NCBI GenBank assembly: GCA_003427395.1
Contig: BFEA01000573.1
Span: forward strand, 345,922 to 375,106
Source of the DNA: Chara braunii
Lineage: Eukaryota > Streptophyta > Charophyceae > Charales > Characeae
Reading direction: 5' to 3'
DNA: 29,185 nt
A program made the translations under genes and the position numbers. The notes under the pieces were generated by a model. It saw only the letters and a list, made by a program, of their open reading frames with translations. It ran no database searches and was not told the DNA's origin. Below, in pieces: positions 17,680-27,505 of this stretch (within the stretch, counting starts at the first letter, position 1; each line of letters begins with the position of its first letter).

Positions 17680-17992
17680 TTGCCTGCTCGCAGGAGCTCA
17701 CGTCGCACATCAAGGGTTGAGTGGTCTAGCGCGGAGGACATCGGTCGACCTACGAGAGAGTTTGTGTTCTTGTGCGCCTGAAGAGTTGATGAGGATCGTG
17801 ACAGGAATTTGTAGGAGAGTGAGGATATCAGAGTCCGGAGTCATAGAGATTATGAGAGGTGTTCGTTGCATAGAAGAGCAGGAGAGAGAACTTTATTTTG
17901 ACTCGGGGATTTTTTATATCGAGGGTGAGCACGAGATACGAGGCGAGGCTGGGAGACTTGTTGCAATCCTGAGAGCGGTCGCAGACGAGTGA
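17663..17992 (+). CDS. Accessory ORF G (possible family C), 109 aa
   Basis: Unrecognised. ATG 17663 (MAVGRDCLLAGAHVA) lies inside the last codons of B3, in the +1 frame relative to it. C1 has the same relation to B1, and both ATGs sit in a GATGGC context. The C-terminal half (ELYFDSGIFYIEGEHEIRGEAGRLVAILRAV) vaguely resembles that of C1 (EFTIYFHGADGRVHNTYSTILSL). It is the last ORF before the 25-bp repeats and gag. Homology to C1 is plausible from position but weak from sequence. Confidence 0.5.
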   Translation: MAVGRDCLLAGAHVAHQGLSGLARRTSVDLRESLCSCAPEELMRIVTGICRRVRISESGVIEIMRGVRCIEEQERELYFDSGIFYIEGEHEIRGEAGRLVAILRAVADE

Positions 17993-17994
17993 TT

Positions 17995-18119
17995 GATTCT
18001 TTCATAGGTCCGGGCTGCGGATTCTTTCATAGGTCTGGGCTGCGGGTTCTTTCATAGATCCGAGCTGCGAGTTCTGTCACAGGTCCGGGCTGATGCAACT
18101 GTCATAGGTCCAGGCTGTA
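17995..18119 (+). repeat. Five 25-bp tandem repeats just upstream of gag
   Basis: The core TTCATAGGTCCGGGCTGCGG recurs with an exact 25-bp period (cores begin 18001, 18026, 18051, 18076 and 18101), the last two more diverged. The array fills the space between the last accessory ORF and the gag ATG at 18144. The location suggests a role in gag expression (RNA structure, protein binding or splice-site context), but none is shown. Confidence 0.85.
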
Positions 18120-18143
18120 CCCAACTACAGCTTGTGGTAGCCT

Positions 18144-21100
18144 ATGGAACCAGATACGATGGGGCCACAACCGACCATGGCCGAAGCGGGTGAGGAGTAC
18201 AGGACATCGCCCGACCGAGTACTGAGCGATCTGAAGGAACGAATTAGGCAGGGAGCACCGCTGAGATGGGCTGACCAAACCAATGACGGAGAGTCCGACG
18301 TAATGGGCGAGCCGGTCGTGACAGAGCCGCAGGAGGCTCTGAAGACTGAGACCTCGAGCGCTCGACGAGAAGCGACGACACGACGCTTCCCTGGGTATGA
18401 ACGGAGGGAAACCCGGGCGGATAGGCGCAGGGACGACTGGAGAGAGAGTCCGCGAGATTCCTATTGGAGGGACAGAGACAGGGATAGAGCACCGCCCCGA
18501 CGTGTCTTCGACCCCCAGACGGGGGAGTCACATCCGCTCCCTTACGAGAGCAAGGATCGCTATATTATTACGCACAAGGTCTCTGAGCCTCCTACTTTCA
18601 GGGGCTATGGAATCACAAAATATCTGGAGAAGTGGGAGCTTCATGCTAGCCGAAGTCAGTGGTCGGAGGAAGAGATTATAGAGAACTTCCTATTCAATGT
18701 AGATCCAAGTCTCGGCAAGGAAGTTAAAGAAGCCCGACCGAATGATGGAAAATGGACTACGTATAAAAAGAACCTCATTGAGATTTACAAATTAGAAGAT
18801 AACAAGTACTCCATCAAGGACCTTGAGACTATGACTCAGGATCAGGACGAGAGCGTTCGGGCGTTCGGGAAGCGTTTTCAGAAGATCTCTGACGTACTGA
18901 TGAAGAAGGGGAAGATCTCAGAAGTCGAGCGCTGCACGATCTTCATTGGACACATGTCCAAAGGTAGACAGAAGAGTATACTTAGAGATCTCCCGCGCGA
19001 CAAGCTTGACTTCCCTGAAGTCCTAAAGCTCGCGATAAAGGCAGAGGCAAACGACTACAAGGACTTGGTATGGAGAGGAATGAGGAGGCATGATTTCTCT
19101 CTCTATAAGGAGTATGCCACTGATAGATGTCCTGATTTCAAGGACTACCCCTGGTCAGAAAGGAATGAAGCCGTGGCTGAGGAAGTGAAGGAGATAAGGG
19201 ACATGGTAAAGGGATTGGCAAGGCAGGTTACAGAGATTGTGACCACCACAGGAGCCACGACTTACCGGGACAAACCCGGAGGGGCCTATTCACTTCGCTG
19301 GGACCGGAGGAACACCGATTCCTGGAGGAGTGTCGAGGATAGAAATCCTCGAACGCTGACTGATTATTGTGCGAGGGAAAGGGAGAGAGACGATGAGCCA
19401 TGGCGACGTAGGGATGATGATATAGACCGGGACCGCAGGGCTCGCGAGACGTATGGGCGAGCTAGGAGACTGGATGATTACTCGCGTAGCTATGAGGCTG
19501 ACGGGGGTAGAGGCGACTCTCGAGGCCGGTGGGAGTCGAATCAGGGCCGGCGAGACGGATACAGGGACGGCAGATATGAAAGATCGGACCGAGATGGATA
19601 TAGGGACGACAGATATGAGAGGTCGGATCGAGATGGATACAAGGGTGGCAGGTATGAGAGAGGAGATCGAGACGGAGATCGACGAGATGACTCGCACGGA
19701 CGGTATGACCGCGGGGGATTCGCTAGGGCGCAGCGTGATGATTCGCGGGGGTGGTACGACCGAGGAGATCGCCGCGATAAGTCGCGCGGACGATACGACC
19801 ATGGGGACCGCCGGAATGACTCACGGGGACGGTATGAGCAAGGAGGATCCGGAGGAGACCGCTGCGATGATTCGCACGGTCGAAATGAGAGAGGGGGATA
19901 TGGCGCGTCATCCGATCCGCATACAAAGTCCCCAGACCCCAGAGCAGCGAGGGGTTCGACCTCCAGTAGCGCCGACGACAGGCCACCTACCCCCAGGAAC
20001 TCTTGCATCTACTGTAGACGGGATGATCATATCAAGAGAGACTGTCCGGATCTCAAACGGGCAATAGATGAGGGATTTGTCGTGCTTGATGACCGCAAGT
20101 ACGTCAAGTGGGCTGATGACCTGGAAGACGTATCGATGTTCCCTTCGATGAAGGAGAATGTTGAAGCAAGGAGAGTAAAGTCGAGTAAAGGAAAGGAGTC
20201 GGTTAGGAGTCAGAGCATTAAGATAACTTTCGAAGGAGATATGGCAACCACACCCACAAGGGTGGCAGCTACCAAGTCGGCGAGAGGGTCTACATCGAAG
20301 AAGACTGACACGGATTACGTGATGGCGGAGAAGGACGGACAGCGGATCGATGGAGAGGAGGTTATTCTTTCACCGCGAAAGCGGAGAGTGAAGAAGTTCT
20401 TGATGAAGAGTTCGCTGGATGAGATTGACACGGTCGAGCCACTGAGACGAACCCTTCGGGAGCCCATGCAGTGCTCTATTCTAGAATATCTGGGGGCATC
20501 CAAGCCGGCTCGCGACGAGTTACAGATGATCATGCGAAAGACTCGCATACCTCTATCAGAGGAGGCTCAGGTGGCCCCTAAGGCGGATGCTCCTACTGTA
20601 GTAGTATCGGAGGTGACTGCCAGAGCAGATCGCATGACAACAGTCCTTCTTGATGGAATGGAAGGTGTGCCTCCAGACAAGTTTTACATACTTGGTAGTG
20701 GGACCGTGGAGGCGATCCTAAACGACGGAGCGGTACTAGATGTTGTGATCAATAACGGCAGTGAAGCTGTCATTATAGACGAGGATCTGGCAGAGCAAGG
20801 TGGACTGGGACTCGATAGGTCATACTTATTCGAGATAGAGACGGCTGATGGGAGAAAGCAACAGATCACAGGAGTTTGTCACAAGGCAGTCATAGAGGTC
20901 CAAAGGGTACGAGTGACCCTGCCAGTCTTTGCAGTCAAGAACTGCAGCTCTGACCTGCTCTTGGGATGGACGTGGTTGAGCCACGTGCATGCGGTGACGA
21001 TAGAGCGACCGGACGGGAGCCACACATTGTCAATTAAGAAGCTAGATGGGACGCGGGTAATGATTGAGACGGTGGAGCCTCGAGACCCGAGGAACAGGGC

Positions 21101-21371
21101 AGCTCTCGCTGTAGGAGCAGGATCCAGTGATCGGATTAAGTCATTACCTATCTTCGGCCGCGCGGTGCGATTTTGCGAGAAGAAGTATGGACCTCTACTC
21201 ACAGAAGAAGAAGGACGGATTGTAGAAGTGGAAGATTTAGGGAGTCGGCTGATAGTCGACGGCAACTCGTATTCAAAGGAGGCAGATGAGGAGTTTGGCA
21301 GCGTGGTATCTGTGTCTTTTTTAAGGGCATGGCCCCCTATGGGGGGCTACCCAAGCGACACAAGCGAGTAG
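18144..21371 (+). CDS. gag-pro: Gag-protease polyprotein, 1075 aa
   Basis: Structural Gag fused in frame to an aspartic protease. The N-terminal region (about 1-140) is charged. Residues about 145-320 carry the retrotransposon Gag capsid-like fold (IKDLETMTQDQDESVRAFGKRFQKI, then FIGHMSKGRQKSILRDLP). Residues about 450-590 are a repetitive Arg/Asp/Gly/Tyr-rich stretch (RYDRGDRRDDSRG-like). A zinc knuckle CIYCRRDDHIKRDC lies at 621-634. The protease region (about 830-960) has INNGSEAVI at 869-877 and DLLLGWTWL near 936. Proteases of this family have Asp where residue 870 is Asn, so this copy is probably proteolytically dead. The ORF is uninterrupted, unlike pol, and ends shortly after a -1 frameshift signal. 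Confidence 0.92.
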   Translation: MEPDTMGPQPTMAEAGEEYRTSPDRVLSDLKERIRQGAPLRWADQTNDGESDVMGEPVVTEPQEALKTETSSARREATTRRFPGYERRETRADRRRDDWRESPRDSYWRDRDRDRAPPRRVFDPQTGESHPLPYESKDRYIITHKVSEPPTFRGYGITKYLEKWELHASRSQWSEEEIIENFLFNVDPSLGKEVKEARPNDGKWTTYKKNLIEIYKLEDNKYSIKDLETMTQDQDESVRAFGKRFQKISDVLMKKGKISEVERCTIFIGHMSKGRQKSILRDLPRDKLDFPEVLKLAIKAEANDYKDLVWRGMRRHDFSLYKEYATDRCPDFKDYPWSERNEAVAEEVKEIRDMVKGLARQVTEIVTTTGATTYRDKPGGAYSLRWDRRNTDSWRSVEDRNPRTLTDYCARERERDDEPWRRRDDDIDRDRRARETYGRARRLDDYSRSYEADGGRGDSRGRWESNQGRRDGYRDGRYERSDRDGYRDDRYERSDRDGYKGGRYERGDRDGDRRDDSHGRYDRGGFARAQRDDSRGWYDRGDRRDKSRGRYDHGDRRNDSRGRYEQGGSGGDRCDDSHGRNERGGYGASSDPHTKSPDPRAARGSTSSSADDRPPTPRNSCIYCRRDDHIKRDCPDLKRAIDEGFVVLDDRKYVKWADDLEDVSMFPSMKENVEARRVKSSKGKESVRSQSIKITFEGDMATTPTRVAATKSARGSTSKKTDTDYVMAEKDGQRIDGEEVILSPRKRRVKKFLMKSSLDEIDTVEPLRRTLREPMQCSILEYLGASKPARDELQMIMRKTRIPLSEEAQVAPKADAPTVVVSEVTARADRMTTVLLDGMEGVPPDKFYILGSGTVEAILNDGAVLDVVINNGSEAVIIDEDLAEQGGLGLDRSYLFEIETADGRKQQITGVCHKAVIEVQRVRVTLPVFAVKNCSSDLLLGWTWLSHVHAVTIERPDGSHTLSIKKLDGTRVMIETVEPRDPRNRAALAVGAGSSDRIKSLPIFGRAVRFCEKKYGPLLTEEEGRIVEVEDLGSRLIVDGNSYSKEADEEFGSVVSVSFLRAWPPMGGYPSDTSE
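19490..19905 (+). repeat. Arg/Asp/Gly-rich repeat region within gag
   Basis: Degenerate direct repeats of about 33-45 bp encode units such as GRYDRGDRRDDSRG and RYERSDRDGYRD. Composition shifts to G/A/C-rich here. It sits before the zinc knuckle and is likely an RNA-binding, disordered segment. Confidence 0.7.
21317..21348 (+). promoter_or_regulatory. Programmed -1 ribosomal frameshift signal
   Basis: The heptamer T TTT TTA (21317-21323) is in the correct phase in the gag-pro frame (codons TCT TTT TTA). After a 7-to-8-nt spacer there is a GC hairpin GCCCCC (21332-21337) / GGGGGC (21342-21347) with a TATG loop, extendable by one G-U pair. A -1 slip leads directly into the frame of RT. The gag-pro stop is only 46 bases past the heptamer. 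The slippery sequence is of the same type as in several retroviruses. Confidence 0.85.
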
Positions 21372-24300
21372 CCCAGAAAGTTAAGCCGGCGGCGGTGGGC
21401 CGCGAGTGATCTGCACTGGAAGGGGTATCGGAGGAAGAGATCGCAAAGGAAATTAAGGAAAGAAAGAAAAAGGACCCGCAACGCCTAACGGAAGAGAGGA
21501 TAGCGGGGATGGACATCGAAGATGAGAATCTGACCCCACAGGAGCGGGAGCGTGTGATAGAAATCCTAAAGATGTGCGATAAGGCTATAGCTTTCAGCGA
21601 CGCGAAGCGCGGTAGGGTTGACCCTCGATACGCTAAGCCAGCAAGGATTTATACGATTCCACATGTTCCATGGAATGACGCAGGATGGAAATACGCCTAG
21701 AAGGAAAAGGAAGAGGTTATCGCTTTCCTGAAAGAAAAAATGGCTTCTTATGTTGCAGAGCCATCTGATAGCGCTTATGCTAATCGATGGTTCTTCCTAC
21801 GACGGAAGCCGAATGGCAAGATCCGATGGATCCAGGACCTTCAGAAGGTCAACGCGGTGACGATTCGAGACGTAGGCTACGTGCCTCACGCCGACTTGCT
21901 AGCTGAAGGCGCCGCGGCCAGGTCGATTTATTCAGTCTGTGATCTATTCTCAGGCTATGATGAGGTGCCGCTTGATCCCAGGGACAGGCACCTCACGACT
22001 ATGCACACACCATTGGGATTGATACAGATGATGGTCGTCCCTATGGGTTGGAGTAATGGGGTAGCCGTTTTTCAGAGGGCTATGGTAGCAGTCCTCAAGG
22101 ACTTTATTCCTGACAAGGTTTAAGTTTTTCTGGATGACTTTCCTATAAAAGGACCAATTAAGAAAGATGAGACAAAGGTTGTGCCAGGGGTTAGAAGATT
22201 CGTCGAGCAACACCTCACCGATATTTGTGCAATACTTGAGCAGCTGGACGATGCAAATTTGACGGTCAGCGGAACAAAGAGCCGGTGGACCGTCTCGACT
22301 ATTAAGATCTTAGGCTTTATCTGCGACTCAAGAGGGCGCCGACCAGATCCAGCAAAGTTAGACAAACTCCTAAATTGACCGTCGTCGTTGCATAGTGCTA
22401 CCAAGGTCCGTCAATTTCTGGAAGTGGTCGGTTATTGGCGGATTTTCATACGCGGGTTTGCGGAGAAGGCTGAGCCATTGAGGGTACTCCTTCGGAAGTC
22501 TGAGAAGTTCTACTGGGATTCTTCCCAGAAACTCGCTATGCAAGAGCCTAAAGATGAATTATAGGAGGGAGGGCGCGTACTGGGCGTGCCATTTTTTGAT
22601 GATGAGGCCGGGAGACCCTTCATAGTATCAACGGATGTTGTACCTTGTTCAGTTGGTGGGCTGTTGTCTCAGAGGGACGCAGAAGGGAAGGAAAGACCGT
22701 TAAGATTTGAGAGTATGACACTTAATACGGCTGAGCGTAACTATAGTCAATTCAAGAAGGAAGTGTTAGTTGTCCTGCGGTGTTTAGACACGTTCAGACA
22801 CTATATCTACGGACGGCGGTTCATCTTAAGAGTAGATCCCACAGCGGTCGCCTCTGTCCTCCAGAAGGACTTTAATCTGACGGACCCGACCATCGCATGA
22901 TGGTTGATACGGATCCAACTCTATGATTACACAGTTGAGAGAATATCGGGTACTAAAAATGTCGTGGTGGACGGCCTTTCTCGGATCCCTCTGGAGGTTG
23001 AGCGTCCGATAGTGGTTGGAGCCCTGACTATGGCGGAACCGAGACGCGGCGATCGATTCTTGGTTAACCTTTACGAGGGCAAATACCGAACGATCGGGCT
23101 ATATTTGTCAGGAAAGGAAAGTCAAGATTCAGATATCCGGAGACAAGCGGCCCAGTACTGCCTTAGAGCGGGCCATCTATTCCGAAGACCAGTCGGGTCG
23201 GGAATGCCCCTACGAGTAGTCTGCGATCCTGAAGAGAGACAAACGATAGTTGCGGAGCTTCATGACGGGGTAGTCGGAGGACATAGAGGAGTCAAAGGGA
23301 CCTACGAGAAGGTTCATAGACTATATTGGTGGGAAGGACAATACAAGGACGTTGAAAAGTACTGCGAAACTTGTGAGGACTGCCAGAAGAGGTCCCTAAT
23401 TAGATATAAGGAGCCACTTCATCCTTCCTATCCTACTAGACTAGGAGAGAAAGTGCATATTTATCTGGTGAAGATGTCGAAGGGTGTAGGGAACATGAAC
23501 TATGTAGTGAACATCAGGGATGATTTCACGGGATTCGTCGATGGCAAGCCCATTAGAACGAAGGCCGCAAGAGCAGTTAGGAACTTTGTTCTAGAGTATC
23601 TGTCTAGATACGGATGTGCCAGTAAGATTGTGATGGATAGGGGAGCGGAGTTCCTAGCACACGAGGTACAAAGATTATTCAAGAGAGCAGGAGCTAGAGT
23701 ATCTATTGCTATTGCTTATCACCCTCAATCCAATGCACATGTAGAACGAGGCCACCAGTCATTGATTGCGTCCCTATCCAAGTGGTGTAGAGGGAAGGAT
23801 AGCGACTGACCGAAGTATTTCAGATATGCGATTTGGGCAGACAATGTCACAGTTCGAGCGAGTACATGGTACCCGCCTTACACTCTATGGTTCGGGAGGC
23901 ACTGTCCCCTGCCCATAGAGTTTCATGTCGACAGTTGGACTATGGTTAACTGGGCAGATAACACGACTCGAGAAGAGTTACTGACAGTCAGGACTAGACA
24001 GATAGCTTACGGACTAGAGGATAATCTCATGACTGCTGCTAATCGGTTGGCGGTAGAAAGAGAGAAAGGCAAAGTGAGATGGGATAAAGATGTCAGAATC
24101 AGAAAGGGCAAGATTGCGGTTGGTGACATGATACTCCTCTATGACGCCGCATTGGAGAGGACATGGACGGGAAAGCTGGCTAACATATGGATGGGACCCT
24201 ATCGTGTGGTTGGTGCGTTAAGTTGGGGAGCTTATATGATTGTCGAGCTAGACGGGTCGAAGTGGAAGGATCCTGTGGCAGGAGCTAGACTGAAACTGTT

Positions 24301-24763
24301 TAGGCGAAGGGAGACTCCTACTCCTGCGCCGAGACCGTTAGATCCTAAAGGAAAGGGTAAAGCTAAGATGGTAGACGGAGGACTGCAAAGACGGTTCGAG
24401 GTAGGTGACAGTTCAAGAAAGAGGAAAAGGGTTGAGACCAGGAAAGTGAAGGGCCTAACGCTAGGTAAGAAAAGGAAATGGGTTTTTGTTCTACAAAGAC
24501 CTAAACGCAGAGTCCGCATTAGGAAGGGTACTGTTGTTGTCACGGGGGCTTCCCGACGAAATAAGAAGCGAAGAGATATTCCGGTATCTAAGTCCAAATG
24601 GCATCGATGCAAGAGAGGGAAGAAACACCCTCTCAGTCCTACAGTCCCTGAGAAAACCAGACGACAGACAGACAAGAGGAGGCACTCGCTTCGAGCGCGA
24701 GTGGTCCATTTAAACCTGGTACGTTTCGTCTTATCTTGGCGGAGCGGGCTCGACGGGGGCGTC

Positions 24764-24784
24764 GAGAGGAGGTCTGGGCTTGTT
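24764..24784 (+). promoter_or_regulatory. Weak polypurine-tract candidate
   Basis: GAGAGGAGG (24764-24772) lies 12 bases before the 3' LTR, followed by TCTGGGCTTGTT. A functional tract normally touches the LTR, so this one is either worn or not the true primer. Nothing more purine-rich is adjacent. Confidence 0.3.
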
Positions 24785-24788
24785 TGTC

Positions 24789-24815
24789 GGGCGACCGGAA
24801 GCCAGTCGGTCGCCC
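24789..24815. repeat. 9-bp inverted repeat at 3' LTR start
   Basis: GGGCGACCG / CGGTCGCCC, identical to the structure at 4867-4893, starting four bases inside the LTR. Confidence 0.8.
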
Positions 24816-27497
24816 TAATACCGCTAGATTGCCCCGCAGAAAAGTTGTTTAAGAAGGAATCGGGCGGCGGTTTCATCCGACCGGCTGGGAGAAATTAGGG
24901 GTAGTCAGATCACTCCTAATTTCGGATGTGTCAACCGTCAGGACTAGCCCTAGAAATTGGCAAGAGGGATTACCGCTTCGCCGCCCTCACAGCTACCTTA
25001 CTGACTATACCAATTTCGCCCGCTCTAGGCCTGTTCCAGAAACGACTGGCTGCGGGGCGGTTAATTCAGGATGAGCCTTCACGAGGCCCTTTTATGGTGT
25101 CCAACGGATGCGAGGAAGGGGGCCCACATTTAATTAAATTTAATATTAAAATTAAAAATGGAAAAACGAATTAAAAACAAAAGAAAAGAGGAGAAAAACG
25201 AAATATTCATTGATTTATTAATTTTCTTCGATGTTTAAATTCTAATGTGATCGATTTCAATTATTGATGTTTCTGGCAATAAAAATTTAAAAACATGGAA
25301 AATAATCAAAAGCAATAAAAGAGAAAGAAAACAAAGAATTTTCGTCATTTCATTGAATGCCATCGGAATTTATTTTTGACAAAATTGCTTCTTTTTTTTG
25401 TTAATCTTGATAAAAGAATTAAGAAATAAGAAAAATTGATAACAATGATGAGAGGGAAAAAAACCCATGATTATCAGATGATCGGTGGAATTTTGGTCGG
25501 TCTATTCGGGGTCCGGTTCAATCCCAAATTATTTATTTACTCTATATCTGACGGTCTTCATTAATTTGCGATGATTGGGATTGCTTGGCTGGACTTACCT
25601 GATCTCCCTGATTTTTAGACTTGCCGCAATCTGCGTGTTATGAGTACGGATTGGACGGACAGCGTGGTGTTACCGATATGTGGCTTGATAGTGCCCCACG
25701 GCTCCAATGCGTCAGTATGATTGTTGTTCCGGTTCGGGCGTGAGGATTAGGACAGGTTCGGAACTATCACGGTGGGGCTGTATGGGTTAGACATCGACAT
25801 GTTTCAGGATTCGATATGGGCACGACATCGGTATGGTACGGTTGTGATACACACCGTAGTTCATTTTCAGGTTCGGAACAGGTTTGGTGGTACAGCGGTA
25901 CGTTGCGTCTTGTCCTCATGCTTTTCAAGGTACGGGACGAATACGGAACATGCACGGTGTCTGAGTGTTTGGGGCCACACCTGGACCGACCATGGCAAAA
26001 ACACAGTAATCTTGCGGTGTTAATTTTGGTACACACACGGATTCGGCATTGGAACAGCTCGCTGCCACAGGATGCTATCAATTTCCTATGGAGACCTATT
26101 TTTTTGGGGCATGTTTGCTGCGGCGCTAAGACTGCTACTGACTACCCCGGTCGACTACGTTATTTGGACGGAGCCTACCCCTTTTGCTGTTCTCTTGGCC
26201 CGGGCTGGTTCGATGATGTGCGCTCCGCTCATAGTTCGAGTGTCAAGANGGGCNAAAACTGTGCACTGGCACTGCCTATTTCTGGTCCGCGGGACGCTGG
26301 CCGCACCGACAGGTCACGCTGCTGGTACGGAGAAGAGTTGCCAGCCCCTCTGGCCAGTGCTGCGGGGTCTGGGAATTACAGCGGGGNCCAGNGAGACANA
26401 AGGGGCNAGGACTTCTNGGTGTAGGGACGGCCAGTNGTAAGGGNTGTCCGCAGTCCACAAGGATAAAACCGATTGAGCCACAAGGGACGCAGGCACTGGG
26501 ACCAGGGGAAGACAGGTGGGGCGAGCCAGGCGTACTCAGCCCGCTCGCTCGCCTTTGGATCAACCCGGTTGACTTCTGGGAACTTGCGNGGAGCATGGAG
26601 GGGAGAGAGGGAGCGCCTCTCGCGCGCGCACCAGGTGTACTCAGTCCTCTTCGGCGCATGTGAAACGTCGTTGGGGGTTGACTGGTGGGCTGGAGCGAGG
26701 GAGATCGAAGCTCTTTTAATGGAAATTCAGGTAGAGGAAGAGGGCGGAGGGTATAGCGTGCCAGGCGTGCTCCGCCGTTATCGATCAAGCTGACTGTGTG
26801 AGAGGCACGAGAGGACAGGGAATCCTGTCGGGAAAGTCTGAGGAAAGAGGAGGTTCGGAAGCGGAGGTGGCGAGAACTGGGCTTGATGATGGTGGAGGAT
26901 CACTGACTGATTTAGGCGTACCCAGGGAAGTGTTGCTCGCTGGTACGGAAGCGCGATTCGATAGCGTCGATCAGTCGCAACTCCCAGGCAGCTCGCACGG
27001 AAGTTGAAGACACCCCTCCCTTCTGCAGTGACGGGAGGAGCACATCCGAGACAGCCACATGGGAACCAATAGGGCGAGGGTGAAGCTTGAGCAAGGTAGT
27101 GGGAGTAGCCGTCGAGAGCGGCAGCGGTTATGGCATTAATGCCCCGGGGGGATTAAGCTCAAACAAAGAGTCAGCAGTGAGACCCCCGTGCTCAATTGAC
27201 AGCTTATATTCTGATGTGATCACCGGCCAATCAGTACTGGGTATTATATTACCTCTGGTTTCCTAAATCAGCGATCCTCCCAGTAAGTGTGTGACGAAAT
27301 GGTACAACAGGTATTTATCCATTTTCCCCTGAACGGGAAAGTTGAAACCTACTCCAGTCTGAGAACTTTCTCCTCAAGCTTCTGTTGTATATCAGTGGCT
27401 TGTTTCCAGCGCCGCCGAATGCTAAACTTTGTCTGAGAGATTTAAAGGGGGCCTGCTACTAAACATGTGTGTGAACTGTGAAAAGAAAAGAAAGAAA

Positions 27498-27505
27498 CTA
27501 TAAAG
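27498..27505 (+). promoter_or_regulatory. Candidate TATA box of the 3' LTR
   Basis: CTATAAAG, the counterpart of 7592-7599. In the 3' copy a promoter here would read outward into the right flank. Confidence 0.45.

Larger units (their letters stand above)
21317..24898 (+). pseudogene. pol: Pol: RT, RNase H, integrase; seven nonsense codons
   Basis: Read in the -1 frame from the slip site. The order is reverse transcriptase (about 21700-22480; VCDLFSGYDEVPLD, VPMGWSNGVAVFQRAM and the catalytic FLDD), RNase H (about 22590-22900; STDVVPCSVGG, AERNYSQFKKE and a VD), and integrase with an HHCC zinc finger (H..H near 23261, C..C near 23370), a DDE core (about 23455-23775) and a GPY/F motif (MGPYRVV, about 24190). 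In the core the first catalytic Asp is Tyr (HIYLVKM); DRGAEF and the Glu of VERGHQ remain. Stops at 21407, 21698, 22121, 22376, 22562, 22898 and 23807 all lie in one frame, with no frameshift. A long Lys/Arg-rich tail follows and the last ~38 codons lie in the 3' LTR. It is non-functional in this copy. Confidence 0.9.

Noticed and set aside
17995-18119. CRISPR array
   Set aside because: The 25-bp units are directly adjacent with no spacers, inside a eukaryotic retrotransposon.
19290-20067. Long open frames on both strands across the gag repeat region
   Set aside because: They arise from the repetitive, biased gag sequence. The gag frame with Gag fold and zinc knuckle explains the region.
21407-23809. 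Stop-codon recoding to explain the pol stops
   Set aside because: All three stop codons occur, at seven places, alongside lost catalytic residues. Mutational decay is simpler.
24232-24876. Long minus-strand open frame (about 214 codons) antisense to the pol tail
   Set aside because: It mirrors the Lys/Arg-rich codons of the integrase tail, spans the LTR boundary and has no recognisable domain.
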